Below are positions 42,547-51,855 of a DNA stretch of 61,593 nucleotides, one piece after another; the first letter of the stretch is position 1; the number at the start of each line of letters is the position of its first letter. The translations under genes and the position numbers were made by a program. The DNA is from a virus: the IMG/VR virus record IMGVR_UViG_3300032288_002010, positions 1-61,593 of that record; one strand, 5' to 3'. The notes under the pieces are model-generated. The model saw nothing but the letters and a program-made list of their open reading frames with translations, made no database searches and had not been told where the DNA came from.

Positions 42547-43223
42547 GATATTACACTTGCTAATCCGTAAGTTCCTTTTTTAATTAACCCACTATTATCG
42601 GAATTAAAGCCGAAGTAATTAATGAAGTAACTTCCAGATAAATATAGGTTATAATTACTATCATCTACGATATATCCAATTATATCCCCACTTTGATTAT
42701 TTATACGAACTGAACCAGGTCTAATACGATCACCAGCCTGAGAAGATGCAAAACTAAATAAAGAAAAATCGTTTGTTAGATTCAATTTAGCTTTTGATGT
42801 ATCATATCCATCAAATCCAAATATGTTATATCCGTTATTGTAACTATTATAATACATTCGATTGATAGTATTATAAACTTGTCCTTGATATGTTCCAATC
42901 GAATTTGTCGGATTGGTTTTTACATTATAAAACTCACTTTCTTTTGGATAAAATACAACACTAGAAGTGATATATTTTCCAATTTCAAAGTTCGGAATTA
43001 CGCCGGAATACTGAGATTCAGCCAGATATGATTGATTAGAAAAATTAGGTTCACAACTGCCAGATACATTGTAGTCACATTCGTCATTAAATATTAATAT
43101 TGGGAAATAATCAGTGGAATCATTTCCGGCTATCAAATCAGTAACAATGTTATTAACGTTCTGTGTAGATGCTACAGAGAACGCAGTAACAAGTATGTCT
43201 TCGTTTTTGAAAAATTTAATCAT
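42543..43223 (-). CDS. Structural protein, probable paralogue of the 364-aa neighbour
   Basis: 226 aa, rich in Asn, Ser, Tyr and Gly, predicted mostly beta. It begins MIKFFKNEDILVTAFSVAST. Its later part SFASSQAGDRIRPGSVRINN followed by IIGYIVDDSNYNLY parallels SADKFKDQIDPGQIQLNLSG and IYSFIDDSQI in the next gene upstream, suggesting a duplicated domain. It lacks the C-terminal SVGLYDDNNEL module found there. A TATTTATA box lies 5 bases before the ATG. A tail-fibre or baseplate-appendage part is likely from location. Exact role unknown. Confidence 0.58.
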   Translation of the reverse strand: MIKFFKNEDILVTAFSVASTQNVNNIVTDLIAGNDSTDYFPILIFNDECDYNVSGSCEPNFSNQSYLAESQYSGVIPNFEIGKYITSSVVFYPKESEFYNVKTNPTNSIGTYQGQVYNTINRMYYNSYNNGYNIFGFDGYDTSKAKLNLTNDFSLFSFASSQAGDRIRPGSVRINNQSGDIIGYIVDDSNYNLYLSGSYFINYFGFNSDNSGLIKKGTYGLASVIS

Positions 43224-43228
43224 CCTAA

Positions 43229-43236
43229 TATAAATA
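43229..43236 (-). promoter_or_regulatory. TATTTATA box before 226-aa structural gene
   Basis: Coding strand reads CCTATTTATATTAGGATG: the core ends 5 bases before the ATG at 43223, with AGG between. It lies in the 30-base gap after the 364-aa gene. Confidence 0.5.
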
Positions 43237-43253
43237 GGAAGATTTATTGATAA

Positions 43254-44348
43254 TTAAAAGTCAATTCTAACTTTAATCAACAATTCATTATCAAATGATT
43301 TTTGAGTAGGACGACTTAACTTACCAATTGCTAGCAATTCATTGTTGTCATCATACAAACCAACCGAAGTGATATAAGTACGTGGATTGTTTATCAAGTC
43401 TTGATAAATAATTGTACCTTTTGTTTGACCATCCGTACCATCTGATACAAATGTTGGATTGTTGCTATAATTAAACTCTCTATTCTTAACACGAACGAAG
43501 TAATTTGTAGATGGTACAAACTCACTCTTTCGTACAGCCATCAATTTGGTTGTTCCCTTTAATGCTTTGAAAAAGTCTCTGATCCAAACTCTCCAGTGAC
43601 CATCAACATTTGTAGATGTTGAGTTTGGAAAACCGGCTCTGTTTGCGATTTGAGAATTAATTCCAACACGCTTTTGTAAATTTAAGGCATTTAATACAAC
43701 AATACCATTTGTTGGATAAGACAATCCGATACCTTCATATTGAACAGTATTATTCTTCAGATATGGTGTTGGTATACCATTGATAATAGAACCTGAAATG
43801 ATATTATATACACCTAGAGACTTATTAACAATCTGTGAGTCATCAATAAATGAATAAATTCCATTTGCACCACTCAAATTTAGTTGGATTTGACCTGGAT
43901 CAATTTGATCTTTAAACTTATCGGCTGAAAAATTAACAGCAAAAATTGCTTCACTATCAACTGGGTTATCTACACTGCCAGAAGCAAAGCTGAATAGTGT
44001 ATCGCCTGGTTGTAGTAATGTATTCTTGTATTGTGTGTAAATAACTTTAGTTTCATTAGTTAATACAGGTACAGAATAACTTGGATTATCATATTGAGAA
44101 CTACCTGTGTTTGCATAGTCTCCATATGCAACTGCAAAATATTGTTCACTACTATAATAAATGTCTAAGTAGTATTGACCATTCTTAACATCATATGGTG
44201 ATGAACCGGTCAATTGACGACCCTGTGTAGATGATGTGGTGAATAAAGATTGGCTGACTTGCAAGTCTCCAGATCCAAATAATCCAGATGAAACTTGGTT
44301 AATTCTACCAGCTACGATGTCATCTTTTGTAAATTGACTAAATATCAT
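43254..44348 (-). CDS. Structural/fibre protein with duplicated beta domain
   Basis: 364 aa, beta-rich with a Ser/Gly/Tyr-rich N-terminus (SSGLFGSGDLQVSQSLF). The middle DPGQIQLNLSGANGIYSFID resembles the 226-aa protein. A helical basic stretch RVWIRDFFKALKGTTKLM follows, and the C-terminus YITSVGLYDDNNELLAIGKL with a final ELLIKVRIDF is related to the end of the 817-aa propeller protein. This sharing suggests a common attachment module placed on different fibre components. It lies 6 bases after the 212-aa gene. Tail-associated role inferred from context. Confidence 0.6.
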   Translation of the reverse strand: MIFSQFTKDDIVAGRINQVSSGLFGSGDLQVSQSLFTTSSTQGRQLTGSSPYDVKNGQYYLDIYYSSEQYFAVAYGDYANTGSSQYDNPSYSVPVLTNETKVIYTQYKNTLLQPGDTLFSFASGSVDNPVDSEAIFAVNFSADKFKDQIDPGQIQLNLSGANGIYSFIDDSQIVNKSLGVYNIISGSIINGIPTPYLKNNTVQYEGIGLSYPTNGIVVLNALNLQKRVGINSQIANRAGFPNSTSTNVDGHWRVWIRDFFKALKGTTKLMAVRKSEFVPSTNYFVRVKNREFNYSNNPTFVSDGTDGQTKGTIIYQDLINNPRTYITSVGLYDDNNELLAIGKLSRPTQKSFDNELLIKVRIDF

Positions 44349-44354
44349 AATTTA

Positions 44355-44993
44355 TTAAGTTGTTGGTACTGTTACGGTCACGTTGATTGCGGTATTACCA
44401 CCACTTTCATTACCAATAATTGTAATATTGGTTGTGGTAGTCTTTGAGAGAGACGCATTTGGAATAAATCTAAACTTATTACCAACAACAGCTTGTGAAG
44501 TGTTGGATGCCAAATCTCCAGCGAATGTTGGAATAGTTGCAGTAGAAGAATTGATACTATTAGTTTCAGTTACAACCAATGTACCCACGTTCTTATTTGA
44601 CAAAATAGCAGTATAACCCAAGGTTACGTTATAAGTTGGGTTAGTACTTGGACTCAACAATATTTCTCCAGTAAAGTCTCTTGGAACATTTATAGAAGAA
44701 ATATTCAAATTGATTGTAGGTACAGCCGTCACCCCATCATTCAATGTCACCAACTTATATTTCATCAACTGAGACTCATCTGTGATTGGTTCCATTACAG
44801 GCGTGTTACGAATAGCTATATCGTAGTATGCGCTACCAAGTGGGTGGTTTGGGTTAAACTGAGTATAGTCGATTTCATCATCGGCTAGAGCGAAAGCAGT
44901 GATGTTTAAACCACCGGTTTTTGCTAGGATTTCTCTACCCTTCTTAGTAAGTATCGCGTTTACTGTAAGAACGTTATTGTCTAAATATGCCAT
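44355..44993 (-). CDS. Tail/baseplate-associated structural protein with C-terminal beta domain
   Basis: 212 aa. The N-terminus MAYLDNNVLTVNAILTKKGR followed by EILAKTGGLNITAFALADDE is a recognisable conserved opening in T4-like phage structural genes near the baseplate. The second half (about 85-212) is Thr/Asn/Ser-rich and predicted all-beta, like an Ig-type surface domain (INLNISSINVPRDFTGEILL). No cleavage or membrane signals. It is positioned between the 1481-aa protein and fibre genes, suggesting a connector or decoration. Function not established. Confidence 0.58.
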   Translation of the reverse strand: MAYLDNNVLTVNAILTKKGREILAKTGGLNITAFALADDEIDYTQFNPNHPLGSAYYDIAIRNTPVMEPITDESQLMKYKLVTLNDGVTAVPTINLNISSINVPRDFTGEILLSPSTNPTYNVTLGYTAILSNKNVGTLVVTETNSINSSTATIPTFAGDLASNTSQAVVGNKFRFIPNASLSKTTTTNITIIGNESGGNTAINVTVTVPTT

Positions 44994-45039
44994 ATATAAT
45001 AATTATCTCTAAGTTTTGTTTTTTTATCGAAATTTGTAA

Positions 45040-48000
45040 TTATAAATTCATTATGTACATATCCAAACTTGCACTCGTATATATGGATGCGGTTATTGGT
45101 AATTGTACAAATATTGATTTAGGTTTACCAACGGATCCAGTTAATGTACCATATTTAGGGAATGTACTACTCGTAACTTCCATAGATAAGAATCCAGGAA
45201 TAGAAATTACTGGTAATGATCCATTTGGTAATCCGTTTCTATTAACGGTTCTAGTATAATCATTCTTACCCTTTGTGAATGGATAATATGTTAAAGAACC
45301 CATACTTTTATCTAACTTCACACCATTTGTAATTCTGGTTACAGAACCACTTACAGCACGATATCTGTTTCTTGAACCAGCAAATACAAACTTACTCAGA
45401 TGTCTCTTAGAATAACCTGAATTTAAATCACCCTTGTATAAATCTCTATAAACTGTACTACCAGTTACAGATCCAGATCCAACAATTTGAACTTCAAAAT
45501 AACTGGATGTAAATCCAACTACGCTTGGAAGTTTGTTATTGGTCATCAAGTAGTAACTACTTTGACCTACCTTAGATAAATCTCTAATATAAGGTCCGTT
45601 TTTATCCACACCCACATCCTTGCCATACTTGCTGTATACGAAATCTCTCACATCATATGATGGCTTGATTTCAAACATCGAATAATTATACTGATCTTTA
45701 TCTGTATCTATATCAGTTGTTTCAAACATTGTTACAATGCCACAGCTAGATGTGTCACTAGTATTAATTAAACTTGATGTAAAAGTAGCATAATTATTAA
45801 ATGTTATTAGACTAGATGATGAAGCGAGTGGATTATCAGGATCCAAAGCTGTTACACCCACATTTTTATAGTTGAATTTTTTACGTTCAAAAATAGAAGG
45901 TTCTAGTAGTATACCACGTTTTAATGTAGCTCTTTGTGGAGTAAGTTTCTTGATAAAATCAAATATAGAAAAATCAATATAAAACTTATAGGTGCTTAAA
46001 AATTCTTGTGGATATATGTATTTTTCATTTAACTTGGCAAAGTCTCTTTGTAGAACCTTTAGTTCTGGATAACTTTGACTAGTTAAATATGCTGGATTTC
46101 CTATGACATCTGTAATACCTTCTTTACCCAAAAAGTCTTCAATCTTTGAATTCAAATATTGGTATGGAGATATGTAGTATCCAACAAGATTTGAATCAGC
46201 ACCGATAACATCTTCCGTATAGGCTGATTGTTCAGATGGTACCAAATTTGTATTAAGTAACATGTCAATCTTATTTATCTTACTATTATTTCTATAATTT
46301 GGTCCAAATTTATTTGAGTTAATTGCTTGTTTTATAGATAATTTCTCAAATTGATAAGGAAACTTAGTTACTTCAGATGGTTTACAAATAGGATAAGGTA
46401 GTGTTTCTATTTGAGCCGGGAAATTAACAGCTTGGAAATTGTCTTTGTAATATAAGTTTTGATTTGGTATCAACTTGGTTGAAGTCGATGAGTATAAACT
46501 AACCGGAGTGTCAAAACTCCAAACATATCTTGCATTCTTATATTCTCGTTCCTTATCATCTATTGCAAACGAGTTAATATTGTATGAGTGTTCGTCAAAA
46601 TTCTCAGAAGATACAGGATCTAAATAAACTTTAACTTTATCGATATTACCAAAAAATTTTACAGATGATGAAAAGTTACCAATATGATAACTACCACTTG
46701 AAAAATATTGATTGTGATCATATAGAATTGTAGAATTCTTTTTAGCACTAAAATTCAATTGACTTCCATAATATTGATTGATAGCTAATGTATAAACATA
46801 AGGTGCAAATTTATTTGCAGCAGATGATGTTATAGATTGTGTAAGTGGATAGTGGTTGATGTTTGTAGTTGGAGTATCAAATACACCAGGAGCAACATTT
46901 CTAGTCAATAGAATTGTATAAATATCCCCATTTAATAATGGAAGTTCTTGAAGTACAATAGAATTTGAATCAGTTCCTTGAGGTTGAAAATTAAATATTA
47001 ACTGGCCACTTACCTGTTGTATGGATTTCTTAATATAAATTTCCCAATCAACTTGGTTGTTTCTGTATTTTTTAATTAATGGAATTCTATCCAAATAATC
47101 ATAGTTATTTTTATTGAATCTAAAAGAACACTCCAACGCTGATAATCCTGTAAACACTTCACGATATGATTGTGTAATACCAGTACCAGGCGTTGCACTT
47201 TGAGAATATGGTAAACCACTGGATTGTAATATAAATTCACTTCCTGTATAATTGAATTTTATATACTCGTTGTTTGTGAACTTAGACATATACACTATGT
47301 CATCGAAATCATAAAATACCTGTCTGTTTACCAAAACATCACTGCTTCCATATTCAACTGGTTGAATTAGATCGGCAGATACACCAAAAATACTTCTTAC
47401 CAATTCATACGAAGTAGTAGTGCCTTTAGTCTTATATACACCGCTCATATTATTTGCAAATCTATTGAGTATAGATTTAGCATAATCAAAGTATGATGAC
47501 GATAAAGATCCAGTCTGTTCTGATGCATTAAATAACAATTGACTTATATCACTCTTTTCAAATTTTATATTATCAATATTCCAGTTGAAAGAGTTTAACA
47601 ACTCTTCTATGTAATTTTTTGGATAATCATTGTTATCGTTATAGTTAATTGGATATGCTCTTGGAAACTTTTTGATATAAACCAATATATTATCAAAGAA
47701 ATGACCAACCATTGATGTAAACTTTATATAATCCTCCGATTGCGGATCATTCTTCAAATATTCAGGCAATTGATTCAACAAACTATCGTAATTGTCTCTA
47801 TCGTAAGAAACACCATCTTGTATTTTGTCATCTATACTAGACGTATTAAAGAACAAATATGATTCATATTCATCAAACGTATTTAACAAATTGATTTGAG
47901 TTTGTGTAATTGAATCATACTTTTCAGATAAAGAAGATGATATAGCTATGTTAGCAGTATCGGCTTGTTTGCTTATTTGTATTTTTGATACATCATAACT

Positions 48001-49485
48001 ACTATATTGATTAATCTTATTCTTAGCTATCTTAGATCTAAGTTCCGCAGAAGAATAATTTATGAAATTATCAAAGTTATCGTAATTGATTAATAAATCA
48101 TTAACTTTTTCTTTTAACTTTGATTTTGCATAAAACAAAGTGTTTCTGTCCAAGTCTGAAAATTTATCATTTGTAGGACTTATGGTTGGTACTTGTACTG
48201 AAAAATTAACACCATTTAAGTACACCTTTCTGGATACACTATCGGCATATATATTAACTTTAAAATATAATGGAGCTATTGAAATGTTTGATATCCAACA
48301 AGTTGATTTAACGTTGTATTCTGTTGGAAGAGGAGAATCTAATTTTACCTGTACGTTATTGACTCCATCGATTGTATTATAATAACTGGTGTGACTTAAA
48401 ATCTTAATAAGATTTCCGTTATCAAAATTCAAAGCATTCTTATATAAACCAAAAAATCTGTCAGAATAATTTGATAGAAGTAAATTGGTCTGAGGTTGTA
48501 GCCAATCAGTATACAATATTTGTACAAATAAATTAACTGCGTCTTGTAAATCAATAGCATTTAAAGATGTTTTTTGTACAATTCTATCTTGAGAGACTTT
48601 AGTTACTATTGTTTTAAAAGCAAGTTGTATTTCTTCCCCAGAAAATTCTACGTCGTTATATTGATAAATAAAATTCTTTAATTGTTGTGCTATACCTGTG
48701 AACTTGACCGATTGATAAGACAGCACATCGGAATTTTCAGTTCTATTTAAAACTAAAACTCTATCAAATCCAACATATGAATCAATTATAAATTGTGTTA
48801 AATCGGCTTCATTTTTGAAACCTAAATTTTGACAAATTTTTATTAAATTTGCGTTTTGTCGTTCTATAGAAAAATTCTGAGAGATAGGATTATTGTCAAT
48901 TATCTTGATCAAATTATCCTCTAATTGCAAGAACAAATATTTTTTATCAGCGAATGCTGTAGTCTTAATCGCAGATAGTCTGTTAGAAGTACTTGCGTCT
49001 TTATTAAAAGCAAAGGAAAGTTTTAGTTCAGTTCTACTCGGAGAAATTTCTTTTATTACCAATTTATTTGTAGAATTACCAGCTACATTTCTGGTTGGGT
49101 TATACAAAAGATAATACAACCCAGGACTTACTTGATTGAACTTTAAATCAAATTGTGGATGTAAAAGTATGTTATAATCGAATCTAGTTATATTAGTATT
49201 TGGATTTAATACTCTATAATTTTTTGGTTGACCATTTATATCCAAATAATCACCTTGGATTACACTATAAGTAATACTTGGAACTATTCTATTAAACGTC
49301 AATGGTTCTTGATTAGAATTATACAAACTGAACTCTATTAAATCATCATCTGAGTCTCCGAAAAATACTTCATTTGTACTATATTGTTGTTCATACAAAG
49401 ATTGCAATTCAACATCAAAATAAGAAGCACTTACCAAACCCGAATTTAGTCCACTTTCATTAATTGTTAGGTAATTATAAGGCAT
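45040..49485 (-). CDS. Large tail/baseplate structural protein (gp7-position, LamG-like region)
   Basis: 1481 aa, the largest protein here. It begins MPYNYLTINESGLNSGLVSA and has an N-terminal beta region (1-180), then helical segments with NLIKICQNLGFKNEADLTQF. About residues 560-700 contain an assembly-like part (LPEYLKNDPQSEDYIKFTSM, NYIEELLNSFNWNIDNIKF). Residues about 770-970 resemble a concanavalin/LamG-type jellyroll (SGSYHIGNFSSSVKFFGNID). The C-terminal third has SIFDFIKKLTPQRATLKRG. Its place after gp25 and gp6 genes is where T4 has the large wedge protein gp7 (1032 aa), but sequence similarity could not be confirmed by eye. It may be a wedge or proximal-fibre protein. Confidence 0.6.
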   Translation of the reverse strand: MPYNYLTINESGLNSGLVSASYFDVELQSLYEQQYSTNEVFFGDSDDDLIEFSLYNSNQEPLTFNRIVPSITYSVIQGDYLDINGQPKNYRVLNPNTNITRFDYNILLHPQFDLKFNQVSPGLYYLLYNPTRNVAGNSTNKLVIKEISPSRTELKLSFAFNKDASTSNRLSAIKTTAFADKKYLFLQLEDNLIKIIDNNPISQNFSIERQNANLIKICQNLGFKNEADLTQFIIDSYVGFDRVLVLNRTENSDVLSYQSVKFTGIAQQLKNFIYQYNDVEFSGEEIQLAFKTIVTKVSQDRIVQKTSLNAIDLQDAVNLFVQILYTDWLQPQTNLLLSNYSDRFFGLYKNALNFDNGNLIKILSHTSYYNTIDGVNNVQVKLDSPLPTEYNVKSTCWISNISIAPLYFKVNIYADSVSRKVYLNGVNFSVQVPTISPTNDKFSDLDRNTLFYAKSKLKEKVNDLLINYDNFDNFINYSSAELRSKIAKNKINQYSSYDVSKIQISKQADTANIAISSSLSEKYDSITQTQINLLNTFDEYESYLFFNTSSIDDKIQDGVSYDRDNYDSLLNQLPEYLKNDPQSEDYIKFTSMVGHFFDNILVYIKKFPRAYPINYNDNNDYPKNYIEELLNSFNWNIDNIKFEKSDISQLLFNASEQTGSLSSSYFDYAKSILNRFANNMSGVYKTKGTTTSYELVRSIFGVSADLIQPVEYGSSDVLVNRQVFYDFDDIVYMSKFTNNEYIKFNYTGSEFILQSSGLPYSQSATPGTGITQSYREVFTGLSALECSFRFNKNNYDYLDRIPLIKKYRNNQVDWEIYIKKSIQQVSGQLIFNFQPQGTDSNSIVLQELPLLNGDIYTILLTRNVAPGVFDTPTTNINHYPLTQSITSSAANKFAPYVYTLAINQYYGSQLNFSAKKNSTILYDHNQYFSSGSYHIGNFSSSVKFFGNIDKVKVYLDPVSSENFDEHSYNINSFAIDDKEREYKNARYVWSFDTPVSLYSSTSTKLIPNQNLYYKDNFQAVNFPAQIETLPYPICKPSEVTKFPYQFEKLSIKQAINSNKFGPNYRNNSKINKIDMLLNTNLVPSEQSAYTEDVIGADSNLVGYYISPYQYLNSKIEDFLGKEGITDVIGNPAYLTSQSYPELKVLQRDFAKLNEKYIYPQEFLSTYKFYIDFSIFDFIKKLTPQRATLKRGILLEPSIFERKKFNYKNVGVTALDPDNPLASSSSLITFNNYATFTSSLINTSDTSSCGIVTMFETTDIDTDKDQYNYSMFEIKPSYDVRDFVYSKYGKDVGVDKNGPYIRDLSKVGQSSYYLMTNNKLPSVVGFTSSYFEVQIVGSGSVTGSTVYRDLYKGDLNSGYSKRHLSKFVFAGSRNRYRAVSGSVTRITNGVKLDKSMGSLTYYPFTKGKNDYTRTVNRNGLPNGSLPVISIPGFLSMEVTSSTFPKYGTLTGSVGKPKSIFVQLPITASIYTSASLDMYIMNL

Positions 49486-49486
49486 A

Positions 49487-49960
49487 TTAAATTATTGGTA
49501 AGAATGGATAGTCATCACTAAAATCAGATGGTACATTACCTTGTCCAAGTTCAATTCTAAGTTTGATAATTTCACTTTTCATAGAAGCAATGACTTGTTT
49601 ATCATCATTCACTTCGTATTTTTCAACCAACTGATTTATGGTCTCATTCAAAATACGATTCTCAGCGATTGCAACATTGTATTGTTCAAGAATTTGATCA
49701 ATGTTTCTATTGTCAACCGATTCTTCAGTTTGCATCTCAGTGAAATCAGTTGTATTGGTATCAACAATTTTAGATTCGTTGTATACAAATACTTTGAGTG
49801 GAACATTTACATAATTTAAACTACCACTTACAGATTGTGTGACTGAATAGACTTGTTTTAGATTTCCAAAATCATCAAAATTATTAGCGAATGTACCAAA
49901 GTCTCTGAACTTTTGAACATCAACCAAAGATACATTATAAACTAATGGTATATTTGCCAT
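49487..49960 (-). CDS. Small coiled-coil tail protein, unknown
   Basis: 157 aa. The N-terminal half is beta-type (IPLVYNVSLVDVQKFRDFGT, SVSGSLNYVNVPLKVFVY); the C-terminal half is a helical coiled coil (IDQILEQYNVAIAENRIL, IASMKSEIIKLRIELGQG) with a short Pro/Asp tail. It is flanked by 1-base gaps to the DNRLRE-like gene and the 1481-aa gene, so the three are translated as a block. A baseplate linker or trimerisation element is plausible. No family recognised. Confidence 0.55.
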   Translation of the reverse strand: MANIPLVYNVSLVDVQKFRDFGTFANNFDDFGNLKQVYSVTQSVSGSLNYVNVPLKVFVYNESKIVDTNTTDFTEMQTEESVDNRNIDQILEQYNVAIAENRILNETINQLVEKYEVNDDKQVIASMKSEIIKLRIELGQGNVPSDFSDDYPFLPII

Positions 49961-49961
49961 A

Positions 49962-51854
49962 TCATCTTACTATCTTGAATATTTTGCCAGTATCCGCAAT
50001 ATCAACGGTACCATCACTATATTCTACTTTAATAAGTATTTTGAAATATCTTTCTTGTGGTAGTCCTGTAGTATCTATTATAAAGTAATTTCCCTTTGAT
50101 GGATCACAACTTAATTTTGTATATCTGTCAAAATCTACTAATACCTCTTCTGATTCCGCATCTTTAATCATGTAATATGATGATTTTGGCAAATACTTAG
50201 GTGTTACCATTACTGGTTGTTGATAAGCCTTATTAAAAGTTTTTAATGGATATTTATCTCTTCCAAATACAAATACTTTAGGAATACTACCAGCTTTATA
50301 AGCCTCTTTTAGATATTGAAGATTTATTAAATTGTCTGTGGACCCACTAAGAGGAGCTAAACTACCAGTATTAAATATCACATCCTCCCAAGCCACATCC
50401 AAATATGGTGAATAAATTGTATTAGATTCTTTACTAAAGAATTGTAATAATCCATTGGTATATTCTAATGGAGGAGTACTCAATTCAAATGAAGTTATCA
50501 AAATTAACCCGTTATTTGGAACACATCCACACAACCAAGATCTCACCATCGTGGTTATATCCATGTTTATATCACTTTGCGATCCATATGAGAATGATTG
50601 ACTAGCAATCAAACTTGATCCTCTTAATCCAGGAAAAAATGATGAACTACAAATCCAATTACGCTTGTTGGTATATGTTGGTGGAACATTATAATACCAA
50701 GTTCCACCTTGGTTTTTAAAACTTCCGGTAGCATAAGATGATGTTAATAGATAATCAACTTGTTGATAACTACGAGTTTGTAAATTACGATACCACAATC
50801 CACTGCCTGAATAATTTCTATAATCCCAGCTGGCTCCTATTTCACTACCATCGTTTGCATATCTACCATTACCATTTTCCCAACTTGCACTCAATGGATA
50901 TGCATAGATCTTATAATCCAATGGAATATTTCTAGCACCAGCCGCTTTCAGATTTAAAGAAAACTTCATGTATGAACTTGAAATTTGTCGGCTTGCGATT
51001 GACTGACTTAATTCTGTTAAATCAAACTTAATTAATGTTCTTGAGAATTCTGGATACAATAAATAAGTTGCGGTTGATGGTCTTGTGAAATTGCCATTAT
51101 ATTGACCATCGAAGTATCCAATAAAATTAGTAACATCTGTTCTATATAAACGAGATGAAGTTACGGTTTGAATATATCCATTAAAATTGGATGAAGAAAA
51201 ACTTCCTGTAAATGATCCGCTTAAAAATGCTCGAACTGGTCTATAAAATCCTGTACAACAAGGAAGCCCTGTATTTGATCTACCATCGATGATACCTGTC
51301 AAATTCTTGAAGCTACCAGTACCAGTTACAGAAGCGGTAAGTGGAGACGTAAAATTTCTCGATCCAATTCTTAATTGGGTAAATGAAGATTTAGCTCGTA
51401 TAGATCCTGAAAAACTGCCTGTTGTCCAAGAACCGCTAGCATGAAAATTGTTATTAATAAAATTATAACTTCCGCTAAAAGATCCAGACGTAAATCCCGC
51501 AGATCCTGATACAAATAGTCTTTTTCTAGGAACGCTTATCACATTAGATAATCTTCCATTAAAATTAGCAATAAATGAAGTTCCAGCAATTGTATCTGAT
51601 GTCAAACTAAACTTTCTCCAAGTACTACCAGAATATATGAAAAGAGAGCTTGTATTATAAGCTAACCAACCTTCATTTCCATATGACGAAGTGGTCTGTG
51701 GAGGAGTCTGCCAATTTGGGGTCGTATATATTGTTTCTGACCCTTTGTTTGATGCATAGATTTCTAATATCTCATCAATACCAAAATTTTTATCTTCAAA
51801 TTTGGATGAGTTATTGATGTATGTATCTTTAGCTGGATATATAAATTTATGCAT
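49962..51854 (-). CDS. DNRLRE-like adhesin/baseplate protein with inserted surface domain
   Basis: 630 aa. It begins FIYPAKDTYINNSSKFEDKN, the opening of a DNRLRE/TGF-beta-propeptide-like beta sandwich, which resumes near residue 275 as RTLIKFDLTELSQSIASRQI and later INMDITTMVRSWL. Between these lie one GNEGWLAYNTSSLFIYSG...TWRKF module (also present twice in the gp15-like protein) and a Gly/Ser/Phe-rich region with repeated SGSFSGS motifs (about 120-265). A Cys pair (GLPCCTGF) is in the insert. The C-terminus (PQERYFKILIKVEYSDGTVD) is a separate beta domain. It is located directly after gp6, so attachment to the baseplate is likely. Exact role unknown. Confidence 0.62.
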   Translation of the reverse strand: MHKFIYPAKDTYINNSSKFEDKNFGIDEILEIYASNKGSETIYTTPNWQTPPQTTSSYGNEGWLAYNTSSLFIYSGSTWRKFSLTSDTIAGTSFIANFNGRLSNVISVPRKRLFVSGSAGFTSGSFSGSYNFINNNFHASGSWTTGSFSGSIRAKSSFTQLRIGSRNFTSPLTASVTGTGSFKNLTGIIDGRSNTGLPCCTGFYRPVRAFLSGSFTGSFSSSNFNGYIQTVTSSRLYRTDVTNFIGYFDGQYNGNFTRPSTATYLLYPEFSRTLIKFDLTELSQSIASRQISSSYMKFSLNLKAAGARNIPLDYKIYAYPLSASWENGNGRYANDGSEIGASWDYRNYSGSGLWYRNLQTRSYQQVDYLLTSSYATGSFKNQGGTWYYNVPPTYTNKRNWICSSSFFPGLRGSSLIASQSFSYGSQSDINMDITTMVRSWLCGCVPNNGLILITSFELSTPPLEYTNGLLQFFSKESNTIYSPYLDVAWEDVIFNTGSLAPLSGSTDNLINLQYLKEAYKAGSIPKVFVFGRDKYPLKTFNKAYQQPVMVTPKYLPKSSYYMIKDAESEEVLVDFDRYTKLSCDPSKGNYFIIDTTGLPQERYFKILIKVEYSDGTVDIADTGKIFKIVR

Positions 51855-51855
51855 A

